NCBI RefSeq assembly: GCF_963676325.1
Contig: NZ_OY781099.1
Span: 2,418,001 to 2,482,000, forward strand
DNA: 64,000 bases
Source: an uncultured Bacteroides sp.
GTDB lineage: Bacteria > Bacteroidota > Bacteroidia > Bacteroidales > Bacteroidaceae
Direction of reading: 5' to 3'
The translations under genes were made by a program, and so were the position numbers. Positions 44,537 to 52,994 of the stretch are shown piece by piece. The notes under the pieces are model-generated. The model saw only the letters and a list, made by a program, of their open reading frames with translations, searched no databases and had not been told where the DNA came from. Positions within the stretch are counted from its first letter, which is position 1. Every line of letters begins with the position of its first letter.

Positions 44537-46135
44537 TTATACATTGTTATTCTTTCTGCGTAATAAAAACACAGGAGCACTTCCCAGAATAGTAATAACG
44601 GCCACCAGTAAAAAGTCGTCGTCAACGCCCTGGATATATGCCTGCTTAGCTATGTTTGACACCAGCAATGTTTGCCCTTGCTGAGCGGCGACTGCAGGAG
44701 TACTTCCCACTGTTTGTTGTGCATAGTTCTGAAGTCCGTTCTTAACCTGCACATAAGCAGGAGAATATGGCTGGATAGCTTCACTATATAACTCGTTGTG
44801 ATAGGTGACTCTGGTAGTGAGCACTGTTGTAAGTATTGCCACTCCAAGACTACCCCCGATCTGGCGGATTGTATTTGTCACACCTGATGCCTGAGCCATT
44901 TTCTCACGCGGAATCTGTGACAAAGACAGAGTGCTAAGCGGGGTAAAAATAATCCCTAAAGCAAATCCGCGGATATACAGTCCTAGCATTATATATGACC
45001 GTTCTGTGAGAAAAGAGAACGAAGAGTTTAAATAAAAACTGAATGCAAGCATCGCTACTCCGAGTATTATCATCCATTTTGGATTTATTTTATTTCCCAG
45101 AAATCCGGATATAGGCGACATTGTTCCCTGAATGATACCCACCGGAAGAAATACTGCTCCGGCCTGCAGGGCTGTATATCCTAATGAGTTCTGAAGATAG
45201 AGAGGCAATAAAAAAGTACTTCCAAACATCCCGATACTGAACATCAGCATAATAAGCGAACAGATACCAAAGTTTCGGCCGGCAAGCAGTCGCAAATCAA
45301 GCAAAGGCTCATCAACAGTAAACTCTGTTGTGACGAATACCACCATGGCTATCAAAGAAATGGCAAAGCAAACCAACAGATAAGGAGCTCCCCATCCGTC
45401 AGAATTGGTTGCGGCATTACCTTGAGAAAGAGCATAAAGAAGTAAGGGCAGAAATATCACTGCAGAAATGAATCCAACAAGGTCAAACTTGCGTACCTTT
45501 TTACTTTTATATTCACTCTGTATAATCAGTGTTGCAGCCATTCCTATAACACCAATAGGTACATTCACATCAAAAATCAGCTGCCAGCTGAAATTATCGA
45601 CAAGATATCCCCCGATAAGTGGTCCGAATGATACTGATGCAGCAGCGGCAATAGCCCAGAATCCCAAAGCCAGTCCACGTTGCTTGGGCGGGAACTCTCT
45701 TGAAATAATAGCCATACCTAAAGGCTGTATTGCTCCGGCACCAAATCCTTGAATTACACGGGAAATAATAAGCATATCTTCATTACCCGACATTCCACAA
45801 AGCAAAGACCCAAAGGTAAATAGCACCAGACCGATAAAATACATGCGCTTGTATCCGAACTTATCAGCCATCCAGCCTGATGTTGGCAACATTACAGCCA
45901 TAGCAAGCATATAAGCCGTGGATACCCATTCTATTTTATCAATTCCCACTCCAAAGGAAGTCATGATCTTGGGTAAAGCTACATTTACGATTGTTGAATC
46001 GAGCACAGCCATGAATGTTCCAATCATGATATTACCTAACAACCACCACTTGTACTCTTTGTGCTGGGGATGAAATGCTGAGTCCCGGTTTCTTACTTTC
46101 CGACGAAACCGGTGAGCAAGCGTTACTTCTTTCAT
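44537..46135 (-). CDS. DHA2 family MFS drug transporter (EmrB/QacA-like)
   Basis: The 532-residue protein has 14 membrane helices, as in the DHA2 group. Motifs include MAVLDSTIVNVALPKI (motif D1), ADKFGYKRMY (motif A), IQGFGAGAIQPLGMAI and GFWAIAAAASVSFGPLIGGYL (motif C). It works with the HlyD-type adaptor encoded upstream, whose stop overlaps this start as TAATG. The substrate is probably toxic hydrophobic compounds. Confidence 0.94.
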   Translation of the reverse strand: MKEVTLAHRFRRKVRNRDSAFHPQHKEYKWWLLGNIMIGTFMAVLDSTIVNVALPKIMTSFGVGIDKIEWVSTAYMLAMAVMLPTSGWMADKFGYKRMYFIGLVLFTFGSLLCGMSGNEDMLIISRVIQGFGAGAIQPLGMAIISREFPPKQRGLALGFWAIAAAASVSFGPLIGGYLVDNFSWQLIFDVNVPIGVIGMAATLIIQSEYKSKKVRKFDLVGFISAVIFLPLLLYALSQGNAATNSDGWGAPYLLVCFAISLIAMVVFVTTEFTVDEPLLDLRLLAGRNFGICSLIMLMFSIGMFGSTFLLPLYLQNSLGYTALQAGAVFLPVGIIQGTMSPISGFLGNKINPKWMIILGVAMLAFSFYLNSSFSFLTERSYIMLGLYIRGFALGIIFTPLSTLSLSQIPREKMAQASGVTNTIRQIGGSLGVAILTTVLTTRVTYHNELYSEAIQPYSPAYVQVKNGLQNYAQQTVGSTPAVAAQQGQTLLVSNIAKQAYIQGVDDDFLLVAVITILGSAPVFLLRRKNNNV

Positions 46136-47145
46136 TATTTACCCTTAATAATTTTTACTACAACAGACATTCCTGCCAAAAGTTGGAATTTGCTTAAGGA
46201 AGTATTATCTTCTGTTCCGTCAATGGATATCTTTAGAGGAACTCTCTGAGTAACCTTGGTAAAGTTTCCCGATGCATTATTGGGTGGAATAAGTGAGAAC
46301 TGAGATGCTGTATTTGAACTAAGCTGAATGATTCTTCCTGTAAATTTCACATCCGGATAAGCATCAATCTCTAACTTTGCTTTCTGGTTCAGATGTAATC
46401 CGGCCATTTTTGTTTCTTCAAGATAAACTGTAACCCAGAGTTTCTTTGAATTTGTTACCGTTAGAATGTTCTGTCCAGGTTGTGAAACATCACCATCAAG
46501 CAACCATTTTTTTGCTACAATTCCATTAATAGGTGCATATAAGTGAGTATTATTCAACTGTGTTGAGATAACTCCAATTTGTGCTTTTGTTGTTCCGATA
46601 GCAGCTTTTGAAGATCCAATCTGTGCTCGTGAAACAGATAGCTGAGTTTTTGCAGCATCAAGCTGTGCTTTTGCTGTTTCCCACGCTTTCTTTGAATGAT
46701 CAAATTGTTCTTTTGTAATCACATCGCCCTTATACTGTTCTTTTGCACGGGCAAAATCTTCCTGAGTTTTAGACAAACCAACCTGAAAAACCTTAATATT
46801 CTCCTGGTCATAGTTTAATTTTGCCTCAGATTGTAGCTGTGCGGCCTCAGATTGAGCAAGACTAGCTATAGCCTGCATTTTCTGAGCATGAAGTTCAGTA
46901 CTGTCAAGCTCAGCAAGCAAATCACCCTTTTTAACTGTATCTCCTTCTTCAAAGTAAATGTGGTTGATACGCCCTAGAATTTTTGAACTAATCGCATAAT
47001 TATCTGAATCAATATGCGCATCATCTGTTGAAACATATTTGGTATACTCACTATACCAATACCAACCACCAACTAAAACAATTGCAGTCACTACAATCAA
47101 TGGGATATACATTTTTATCCCTTTTTTCTTTTTCTCTTTCTTCAT
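46135..47145 (-). CDS. HlyD/EmrA-type membrane fusion protein
   Basis: The 336-residue protein has a short basic cytoplasmic start, one membrane helix (about 12-30), and the adaptor signature YVSTDDAHIDSDNYAISSKI. A coiled-coil hairpin (about 85-185) and a lipoyl/barrel part (NTHLYAPINGIVAKKWLLDG) follow. It lies directly before the MFS pump gene (TAATG overlap) and links it to the TolC-like channel. Confidence 0.94.
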   Translation of the reverse strand: MKKEKKKKGIKMYIPLIVVTAIVLVGGWYWYSEYTKYVSTDDAHIDSDNYAISSKILGRINHIYFEEGDTVKKGDLLAELDSTELHAQKMQAIASLAQSEAAQLQSEAKLNYDQENIKVFQVGLSKTQEDFARAKEQYKGDVITKEQFDHSKKAWETAKAQLDAAKTQLSVSRAQIGSSKAAIGTTKAQIGVISTQLNNTHLYAPINGIVAKKWLLDGDVSQPGQNILTVTNSKKLWVTVYLEETKMAGLHLNQKAKLEIDAYPDVKFTGRIIQLSSNTASQFSLIPPNNASGNFTKVTQRVPLKISIDGTEDNTSLSKFQLLAGMSVVVKIIKGK

Positions 47146-47232
47146 ACCTCTTTAATTAAATGAATCTCTTAGCAGCTTATACTATTCAGAGATTGATTTA
47201 TAAATACAAAAACTAATTATACCTTTATATCC

Positions 47233-47853
47233 TTATTTTCTTAATGATTTCACAAACATTTCTACAAACAAATTAATCATCCTAAGCAATCTGTCGTATT
47301 CATGAGCTTCCAGATAGAATATGTCTTTATTCCTAAGTGCTGACATGGATAGTCCTTTCATTGCATCAAGAAGTAATTCTGTATGTTCATCTACATTACA
47401 AGCTTCAAACTGCCCGTTTGCTATACCTACATTCAGAATATTAGTTATCATATCCTCTTCCTGAGTTCGGAATTCGGCCCATAAGCCATGCATCAAAGAA
47501 TGTAACTCATGAGCATAATCATGTCGTAGCCTGCTTAAGTTTAGTAACTTTCCCCAGTATGATACCCTGATATTCACATACTCTCTGATCATTTCAGATG
47601 CATCAGTAAGTGTAGCCATTTTTTCACGAACCAACTCAACAAAGAAATCATGTTCTTTCTTAGTCACAGCGATATACAAATGTTCTTTATCCGGGAAATA
47701 GTAATATAAAGATCCTTTGCACATGTTAAGATCTGAAGCTATTTCATTCATTGTCGTTTTTTCAAAACCATATTGTCCAAAGCGCTTTTGAGCAACTGTT
47801 ACAATTTGTTCTGTCTTACTCTGACTCTCTCCTAAACGTTTACTAACTACCAT
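47233..47853 (-). CDS. TetR family repressor of the EmrAB-TolC operon
   Basis: From ATG 47853 the product is about 206 residues, with the TetR helix-turn-helix FEKTTMNEIASDLNMCKGSLYYYFPDKEHLY. The longer frame to 47910 was rejected: its extra residues overlap the promoter and operator (47884-47915). It is the first gene of the pump cluster. The ligand is unknown. Confidence 0.9.
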   Translation of the reverse strand: MVVSKRLGESQSKTEQIVTVAQKRFGQYGFEKTTMNEIASDLNMCKGSLYYYFPDKEHLYIAVTKKEHDFFVELVREKMATLTDASEMIREYVNIRVSYWGKLLNLSRLRHDYAHELHSLMHGLWAEFRTQEEDMITNILNVGIANGQFEACNVDEHTELLLDAMKGLSMSALRNKDIFYLEAHEYDRLLRMINLFVEMFVKSLRK

Positions 47854-47883
47854 TATTCTTATTCTATTTTTGGAATTTAGTCT

Positions 47884-47915
47884 ATTTGACTTTTTTGTTC
47901 GAATGGTCAAATTTA
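47884..47915 (-). promoter_or_regulatory. Promoter and TetR operator of the pump cluster
   Basis: A -7 box TAAATTTG (complement of 47908-47915) overlaps the right half of the dyad ATTTGAC-N15-GTCAAAT (47884-47890 with 47906-47912). A repressor bound there would cover the start site. A -33 TTG is not clear. Confidence 0.6.
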
Positions 47916-48052
47916 GCGAGTTTTTAAATTCACTTGAATATTTTTTCTAAAAAAAACTTATGAAGACAATTATTAACAAAGGGTTGTAAACTCACAAATA
48001 GGGCTATTTTATTGGGAGAGTAAGCTCTATATCAAAAAAGGGTATATGAAAA

Positions 48053-48097
48053 ACTCCGGTTGTTATTGTTAAACAAATTAACAATAACAACCGGAGT
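48053..48097 (-). terminator. Intrinsic terminator of the GNAT genes
   Basis: A perfect 20-bp inverted repeat (48053-48072 with 48078-48097) lies 36 nt after the GNAT stop. The T-run on the minus strand is short. Confidence 0.85.
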
Positions 48098-48133
48098 AAA
48101 TATAAAAAATGAATTCTGACGAGTAACGGTCAA

Positions 48134-48574
48134 TTAAAAAATCAAATCACAATTTCTCTCAACATCATCAATTGTAGCACCAAGATTCTTATAAAAACCA
48201 ATAGCCGACTCATTCCAGCTGGAAACCTGCCAACGCAATTTATGGCAATTTTCTTTCTTAGCAAAATCAATAACCGCATTAATCAAAGAACGGCCAACTC
48301 CCTTTCCACGGTATTCCTCTTTAACATACAAATCATCCATATAGAGTGATTTGCCAAACCAGGTATAATATGCAAAGAAGTGGACTACATATCCAACTAT
48401 TTCTTTTGATTCTATTTCGGCAACAAAGCAATTAATATATTCTTTCTCTTCTTTCATTTGCTCTAATGAGTTTGCTAACTTATCAGAGCAATTTTCAAAG
48501 GCTGCAAAATCCCTGATCATTGAAAAGATTACAGGGTAGTCGTGTTCGTTTGCTTTTCTAATTTTTATTTCCAT
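48134..48574 (-). CDS. GNAT family N-acetyltransferase
   Basis: The 146-residue protein from ATG 48574 has the GNAT pattern: KIRKANEHDYPVIFSMIRDF at the first strand, YMDDLYVKEEYRGKGVGRSL with the acetyl-CoA loop Q/RxxGxG, and WNESAIGFYKNLGA. The ATG forms a TAATG overlap with the stop of the upstream GNAT frame. It resembles diamine acetyltransferases in layout. The acceptor is unknown. Confidence 0.9.
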   Translation of the reverse strand: MEIKIRKANEHDYPVIFSMIRDFAAFENCSDKLANSLEQMKEEKEYINCFVAEIESKEIVGYVVHFFAYYTWFGKSLYMDDLYVKEEYRGKGVGRSLINAVIDFAKKENCHKLRWQVSSWNESAIGFYKNLGATIDDVERNCDLIF

Positions 48575-48951
48575 TAGCAACAAAGATCTTTTTTAATTAA
48601 ACTATATACCTCAATATTTGTAAATTGGTTATCAACCAATAATTCTCCATCACGTTCAACACCTTCAAACTTAAATCCTAGTTTTCGCGGAATATTTCTG
48701 CTTGGAGCATTTCCAACAGCACATTTTATCTGAATACGATTTATATCAAGTTCATCAAAAGCAAAATGAAGCAAAACTTTTACCGATTCAGTAATTATGC
48801 CTTTCTTCTGATAGCTTTCAGAAAGCCAATAACCGATTTCTGTTTTCTTATTCAATTTGTCTGTATCCTTAAAACCTATTAATCTGGCAAAAGCACCATC
48901 GTAATGAATAACAAAGACATATTCCTTATTTTCCTCCGGATCCGACAACAA
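48574..48951 (-). pseudogene. RimJ/RimL-type GNAT acetyltransferase lacking its N-terminus
   Basis: The frame encodes the C-terminal two thirds of a RimL-like acetyltransferase: IGYWLSESYQKKGIITESVKVL with the acetyl-CoA loop, then NRIQIKCAVGNAPSRNIPRKLGFKFEGV. The usual first 55-60 residues are missing. No ATG exists: the frame begins after TAA at 48967-48969 with TTG TTG codons near 48951. A 5' truncation is the simplest reading. It still overlaps the next GNAT gene in TAATG form, so the pair was once an operon. Confidence 0.75.
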
Positions 48952-49094
48952 AGATAAGACTCTTTTTTATTTATTCATTTTAAGATATTAAAAACATTAC
49001 AACATATCCTTGAATAATTAAAGCTTCATGATATATACAGCAAGCACTGTTTTAATAATCAGGACCTGAATATAATTCGTCAATGTAATCTGAT

Positions 49095-49586
49095 TTAAAC
49101 ATTCAAAACTCTATTTTCTGCCTTAATCCTTACAGTCAACACAATTGCATTAAATACGGAAAAAATAATCGCAGTAAAATACAAATGAAATATTAAAGGT
49201 ATCACAGCTATTTCAATAATCACAATCATATAATTCGGATGTTTAAAATACCTGTACAACCCTTTTTTTATTAATGGATAATTGGGGATGCGATAAATTT
49301 TTGTGTTCCAGAATTTCCCCAATAATAAAATTATCCAAGCTTTAAATACAAGAAGTAAGAAATATAAAACGAGCAAAAAAAAGTTGTATGAAACAGTCCG
49401 TTTCATTGAATATTCAACTATCAACGAAACGATAAAAAAAACATGAAGCGCTACTATTAACGGATAATGTTTTTGTCCATATTCAATTGCACCATTTTGC
49501 AACAACCATTTTTCATTCCTTTTGGATAGAATTAATTCTCCTATTCGCAACAGAATGAGAAATAATATAAAAAGTGTAAAAACCAT
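49095..49586 (-). CDS. Isoprenylcysteine carboxyl methyltransferase-like membrane protein (YpbQ/BpsB type)
   Basis: The 163-residue protein has four to five membrane helices and the SAM-binding C-terminus with YRYFKHPNYMIVIIEI and a final RIKAENRVL, as in the ICMT family. It starts 1 nt after the type III polyketide synthase gene. The same gene pair in Bacillus subtilis (bpsA-bpsB) makes alkylpyrone methyl ethers, so this protein probably methylates a polyketide product in the membrane. Confidence 0.86.
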   Translation of the reverse strand: MVFTLFILFLILLRIGELILSKRNEKWLLQNGAIEYGQKHYPLIVALHVFFIVSLIVEYSMKRTVSYNFFLLVLYFLLLVFKAWIILLLGKFWNTKIYRIPNYPLIKKGLYRYFKHPNYMIVIIEIAVIPLIFHLYFTAIIFSVFNAIVLTVRIKAENRVLNV

Positions 49587-49587
49587 A

Positions 49588-50652
49588 TTATTTTTTACTC
49601 ATTTGAAGTAAAACCATCTCACACGAAAAGCCTGGCCCCATTGATGACATCAATCCGTAACCGTTCTCAAAACCTTGAGTCAGGAATCTATCTAACACAT
49701 ATAAAACCGTGGGACTGGACATATTACCATTCTCATTCATCACCTCTCTTGTGTTTTTAAGAAAATCCCCCTTCACCGATAGAGCTTCTTCATAAGCTGT
49801 TATTACTTTTTTACCACCTGGGTGGAAAATAAAATTCTTTATATCTGAAATTTTCAAATGGTTTTTATCTAAGAAAGAGGTAACATCGTTATTTACATTT
49901 TTTGCAATAATAGATGGAATATCTGGTGAAAACAAAACTTTAAATCCCGCATCCACAAATTCCCATCCCATTACATCCAGTGAATCGTAATGCAATTTGC
50001 TTTGCGTAGCCAGAAATGTAATTTCGTTTTTAGTCTTGTTTACATGATTATCTCCGGTAATCAAACAGGCTGCTATCCCATCAGAAAACAAACTTGAACC
50101 AATAAAATTACTTATACTGAAATCATTGCGTAAAAAAGTCAAGGAACACAACTCCACAGCTACTAATAGAACCACGGCATCCGGATTTGCTTTAGCCAGA
50201 ATGCAAGCTTTTGAATAACCTGCAACTCCTCCTCCACAACCTAAACCAAAAATAGCCATACGGTTAATATTTTGGTTCAATCTCATTTTGTTAATGATAA
50301 GTGCATCTAAACTCGGTGTTGAAAGTCCTGTAGTTGAAATAAAAATAATATCTGTAACATCATTCTTATTAATTTGTGCCAAAGAAATACAATTTTCAAT
50401 AGCTTTAACTGAATATTCCAGAGATATCCTTATATATTCTGCATTCTGTTCCTGAAAAGAATGCAGATCGGAATAGTAGCCAAGTGGTTTACAAAAATTT
50501 CTTGTTACTATTTCAGTATGATCAAACGCAGTCAGCATACTTTCAACTTGCGGAAAGGAAGGTGCAAAAAAATCTTTTGCATATTTCTTCACTTCCTTTT
50601 GATCCGTTCTGAAAGGAAAATCGATTTTTGAGATTGCAGCTAATGAAGGCAT
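49588..50652 (-). CDS. Type III polyketide synthase (chalcone/stilbene synthase family)
   Basis: The 354-residue thiolase-fold protein has the complete catalytic triad of the family: Cys139 in FGLGCGGGVAGY, His277 in FIFHPGG and Asn310 in ENGNMSSP. It would condense malonyl-CoA units on a fatty acyl-CoA or related starter to give alkylpyrones or alkylresorcinols. The methyltransferase-like gene directly downstream supports a lipid-like product. No other polyketide genes are near. Confidence 0.92.
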   Translation of the reverse strand: MPSLAAISKIDFPFRTDQKEVKKYAKDFFAPSFPQVESMLTAFDHTEIVTRNFCKPLGYYSDLHSFQEQNAEYIRISLEYSVKAIENCISLAQINKNDVTDIIFISTTGLSTPSLDALIINKMRLNQNINRMAIFGLGCGGGVAGYSKACILAKANPDAVVLLVAVELCSLTFLRNDFSISNFIGSSLFSDGIAACLITGDNHVNKTKNEITFLATQSKLHYDSLDVMGWEFVDAGFKVLFSPDIPSIIAKNVNNDVTSFLDKNHLKISDIKNFIFHPGGKKVITAYEEALSVKGDFLKNTREVMNENGNMSSPTVLYVLDRFLTQGFENGYGLMSSMGPGFSCEMVLLQMSKK

Positions 50653-50691
50653 ATTTTTATAATTTACAAATACTATATCTAACTTTTATCC

Positions 50692-50738
50692 ATTCAGGTA
50701 TTTACACTGAAGTAAAACTCTTGTGTAAATACCTGAAT
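50692..50738 (-). terminator. Hairpin terminator after the bacterioferritin gene
   Basis: A perfect 16-bp inverted repeat (50692-50707 with 50723-50738) lies 14 nt past the bfr stop. It is A/T-rich downstream without a long T-run. Confidence 0.75.
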
Positions 50739-50752
50739 ATATAAATAATAAA

Positions 50753-51232
50753 TCAACTTGCAGATTTTTCTACTTGATTAACAAGATAATTTTCCAGACC
50801 CATTTGTTCAATCTGAGCAAGTTGCACTTCTGCCCAATCAGCGTGATCTTCTTCCATCTTGAGTATTTTTGTAAGTAACTCTAGAGAACCTTGATCATCA
50901 ACTTCACGGGATAGTTTTATTGCATTGTTATAATCACGTATGGCAGTAAGTTCATACCCATAATCATTGCTGATCATTTCTGCTGGTGTCTTGCCTATCT
51001 TCATTGGATTAAGTTTTGATACCGTAGGAGCACCATCCAAAAAAATAATTCGTTCAATAAGCCATTCGGCATGACGCATTTCGTCAATAGATTGTTTTCT
51101 GATCGCTACATGAAGCTTACCGTATCCCCAACTTTCACAAAGTTCAGTATGAACCATATACTGGTTTATGGCAGTAAGTTCATCAGCCAGAAGCGAATTC
51201 AGTGCTGCGATTAATTTTTCATTTCCTTTCAT
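50753..51232 (-). CDS. bfr: Bacterioferritin
   Basis: The 159-residue four-helix protein keeps all ferroxidase ligands at the E. coli Bfr positions: Glu18, Glu51, His54, Glu94, Glu127 and His130. It also keeps Met52, which binds the interface heme. The protein should form a 24-subunit iron-storage shell in the cytoplasm. It is monocistronic, with an inverted repeat in its upstream region (51277-51319). Confidence 0.95.
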   Translation of the reverse strand: MKGNEKLIAALNSLLADELTAINQYMVHTELCESWGYGKLHVAIRKQSIDEMRHAEWLIERIIFLDGAPTVSKLNPMKIGKTPAEMISNDYGYELTAIRDYNNAIKLSREVDDQGSLELLTKILKMEEDHADWAEVQLAQIEQMGLENYLVNQVEKSAS

Positions 51233-51276
51233 AATTGTAAATTCAGATTAATGATTATACTAATTTATTTAAAATA

Positions 51277-51319
51277 TTATTCATCTTTTATAGAATTGTA
51301 TTATATAAAAGATGAATAA
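51277..51319. promoter_or_regulatory. Inverted repeat upstream of bfr
   Basis: A perfect 16-bp inverted repeat (51277-51292 with 51304-51319, loop 11) lies 45-87 bp upstream of the bfr start. The maturase operon has its own terminator further right, so this is more likely an operator or leader hairpin for bfr. The remainder of 51233-51543 holds that terminator and nothing else visible. Confidence 0.5.
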
Positions 51320-51436
51320 ACATATTGATCTGCCTGCTTTGTGAATAGCTGATAGAATATAGTAAGAACAAAAATGAACAAATAATTGTTCTTATAACCT
51401 TTAATGTAAACTGCAACCAATTATATCATTCCCTAA

Positions 51437-51489
51437 TAAATTAAAGGATGCCTTCTAAACACAATGTTTAGAAGGCATCCTTTAATTTA
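51437..51489 (-). terminator. Intrinsic terminator of the sulfatase maturase gene
   Basis: A perfect 25-bp inverted repeat (51437-51461 with 51465-51489) with a 3-nt loop lies 55 nt beyond the stop codon. The ends of the stem are A/T-rich, so it may work in both directions. Confidence 0.88.
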
Positions 51490-51543
51490 TTATTTTACTA
51501 GTAAGACTTACAACGTTTAATAAAACTATTGCTATGCGATGCA

Positions 51544-52779
51544 TTAATTCATTCCTGATTTTTTAATCCATTCCATAATATTTGCAGGAGGGCGTTCATT
51601 TAAAAGTTCTTTTTTCATAAAATCCATATATGGCGCAACATGTTTGAAAAACATGTGATAACCTTTGCATAAATAATTCAGGCCCGGCTCACCAATAGCA
51701 GAAAAATCAAAACGGTTTTTGGGACATTCACCATTACAAGCAAACAGGAACTCGCATTCTTTACATTGTGTGGGTAAAGTTTTAGATTTAGCTTCGCCAA
51801 ATTTGGCTTGCTTCTCGCTATACATCATCTCAACCAGAGTATTGGTATATAAATTACCTAATTTATACTCCGGAAAGACAAAATGGTCACAAGAATATAC
51901 GTCACCATTATATTCCATAATGCCGGCATGACCACATTTTTTTGCCATGCTGCATACTCCGGGTTGTTCGCCAATCCAGTTGGCCAAAGTAGAATCAAAA
52001 AGCTGAATATAGTAATTTCCTACATCCTCACGCACCCATTCATCAAAGATAGCACAAAGAAAATTGCCCCATTGTTCAGGGGAAACACTAAATTCGGCCA
52101 GTTCTGCTTTCTCTTGCTGAACAGGAGACGATAAAGACAAACCATCAGCACGATTAGAAAGTCTTTCAACAATAGGGGTAAACTGAATATAATGACAATC
52201 TATTTCTTTGAAGAAGTGGTAAAAATTCAAAGGATAATCAGCATTGAAATCATTCACTACAGCCATTGCATTGTACTCAACACCGTGTTTCTTTAATAAT
52301 TCAATGCCCTTCATTACTTTAGCGAATGATGGTTGGCCTTGCTTGTTCTTTCTATATTCATCGTGAAACTCCTGAGGTCCATCAATAGAGATGCCAACTA
52401 GAAAATTATTCTCTTTGAAAAACTTACACCACTCATCTGTCAGCAATGTACCATTTGTCTGGATACAATTATCTATAGCTCTTCCCTGAGCGTATTTTGT
52501 TTGCAATTCAATGGCTTTCTTATAGAAACTTATCGACCTCATCAATGGTTCACCGCCATGCCAGGTAAATAGCACTTGCGGCATTGTCTGCGACTGAATA
52601 TATTCTTCAATAAATTTCTCCAGAAGTTCTTCGCTCATTACAGGATTCTTAGATTCCTGATACAACCCGGACTTTTCCAGATAATAACAATAATCGCAGG
52701 ATAGATTACACACCGATCCTACAGACTTCAACATCACATAAAGAGGCCTTGCAAAAGGCATTATAGACTTATTACTCAT
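51544..52779 (-). CDS. chuR: Anaerobic sulfatase-maturating enzyme (radical SAM, SPASM domain)
   Basis: The 411-residue protein has the radical SAM cluster motif Cys24-x3-Cys28-x2-Cys31 (VCNLSCDYCYY), the GGE motif in FTWHGGEPLM, IQTNGTLL and SIDGPQEFHDEYRK. The SPASM cysteines are in CGHAGIMEYNGDVYSCDHFV, CKECEFLFACNGECPKNRF and YLCKGY. Together these are very like the Bacteroides maturase. The enzyme converts a Cys or Ser of sulfatases to formylglycine. No sulfatase gene is in this window, so it acts on proteins encoded elsewhere. Confidence 0.95.
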   Translation of the reverse strand: MSNKSIMPFARPLYVMLKSVGSVCNLSCDYCYYLEKSGLYQESKNPVMSEELLEKFIEEYIQSQTMPQVLFTWHGGEPLMRSISFYKKAIELQTKYAQGRAIDNCIQTNGTLLTDEWCKFFKENNFLVGISIDGPQEFHDEYRKNKQGQPSFAKVMKGIELLKKHGVEYNAMAVVNDFNADYPLNFYHFFKEIDCHYIQFTPIVERLSNRADGLSLSSPVQQEKAELAEFSVSPEQWGNFLCAIFDEWVREDVGNYYIQLFDSTLANWIGEQPGVCSMAKKCGHAGIMEYNGDVYSCDHFVFPEYKLGNLYTNTLVEMMYSEKQAKFGEAKSKTLPTQCKECEFLFACNGECPKNRFDFSAIGEPGLNYLCKGYHMFFKHVAPYMDFMKKELLNERPPANIMEWIKKSGMN

Positions 52780-52994
52780 ACAAATAATCTCATTACTACT
52801 TCTTCAAATTCTTAGGCCACTATTCTTGTTTAGTGAAACCTAACCATTTAATGCTGCAATATTACAAAATAAGCAGGATATAAAACTACTTTCATTAAAT
52901 AATCACTTTCCCTTAGCCACAAACAAAAAGAATTGCATCTTTGTTTTAAGGTTGTTCGCAGTTGATTGATAACAGACTATTGATAAAACTAATT

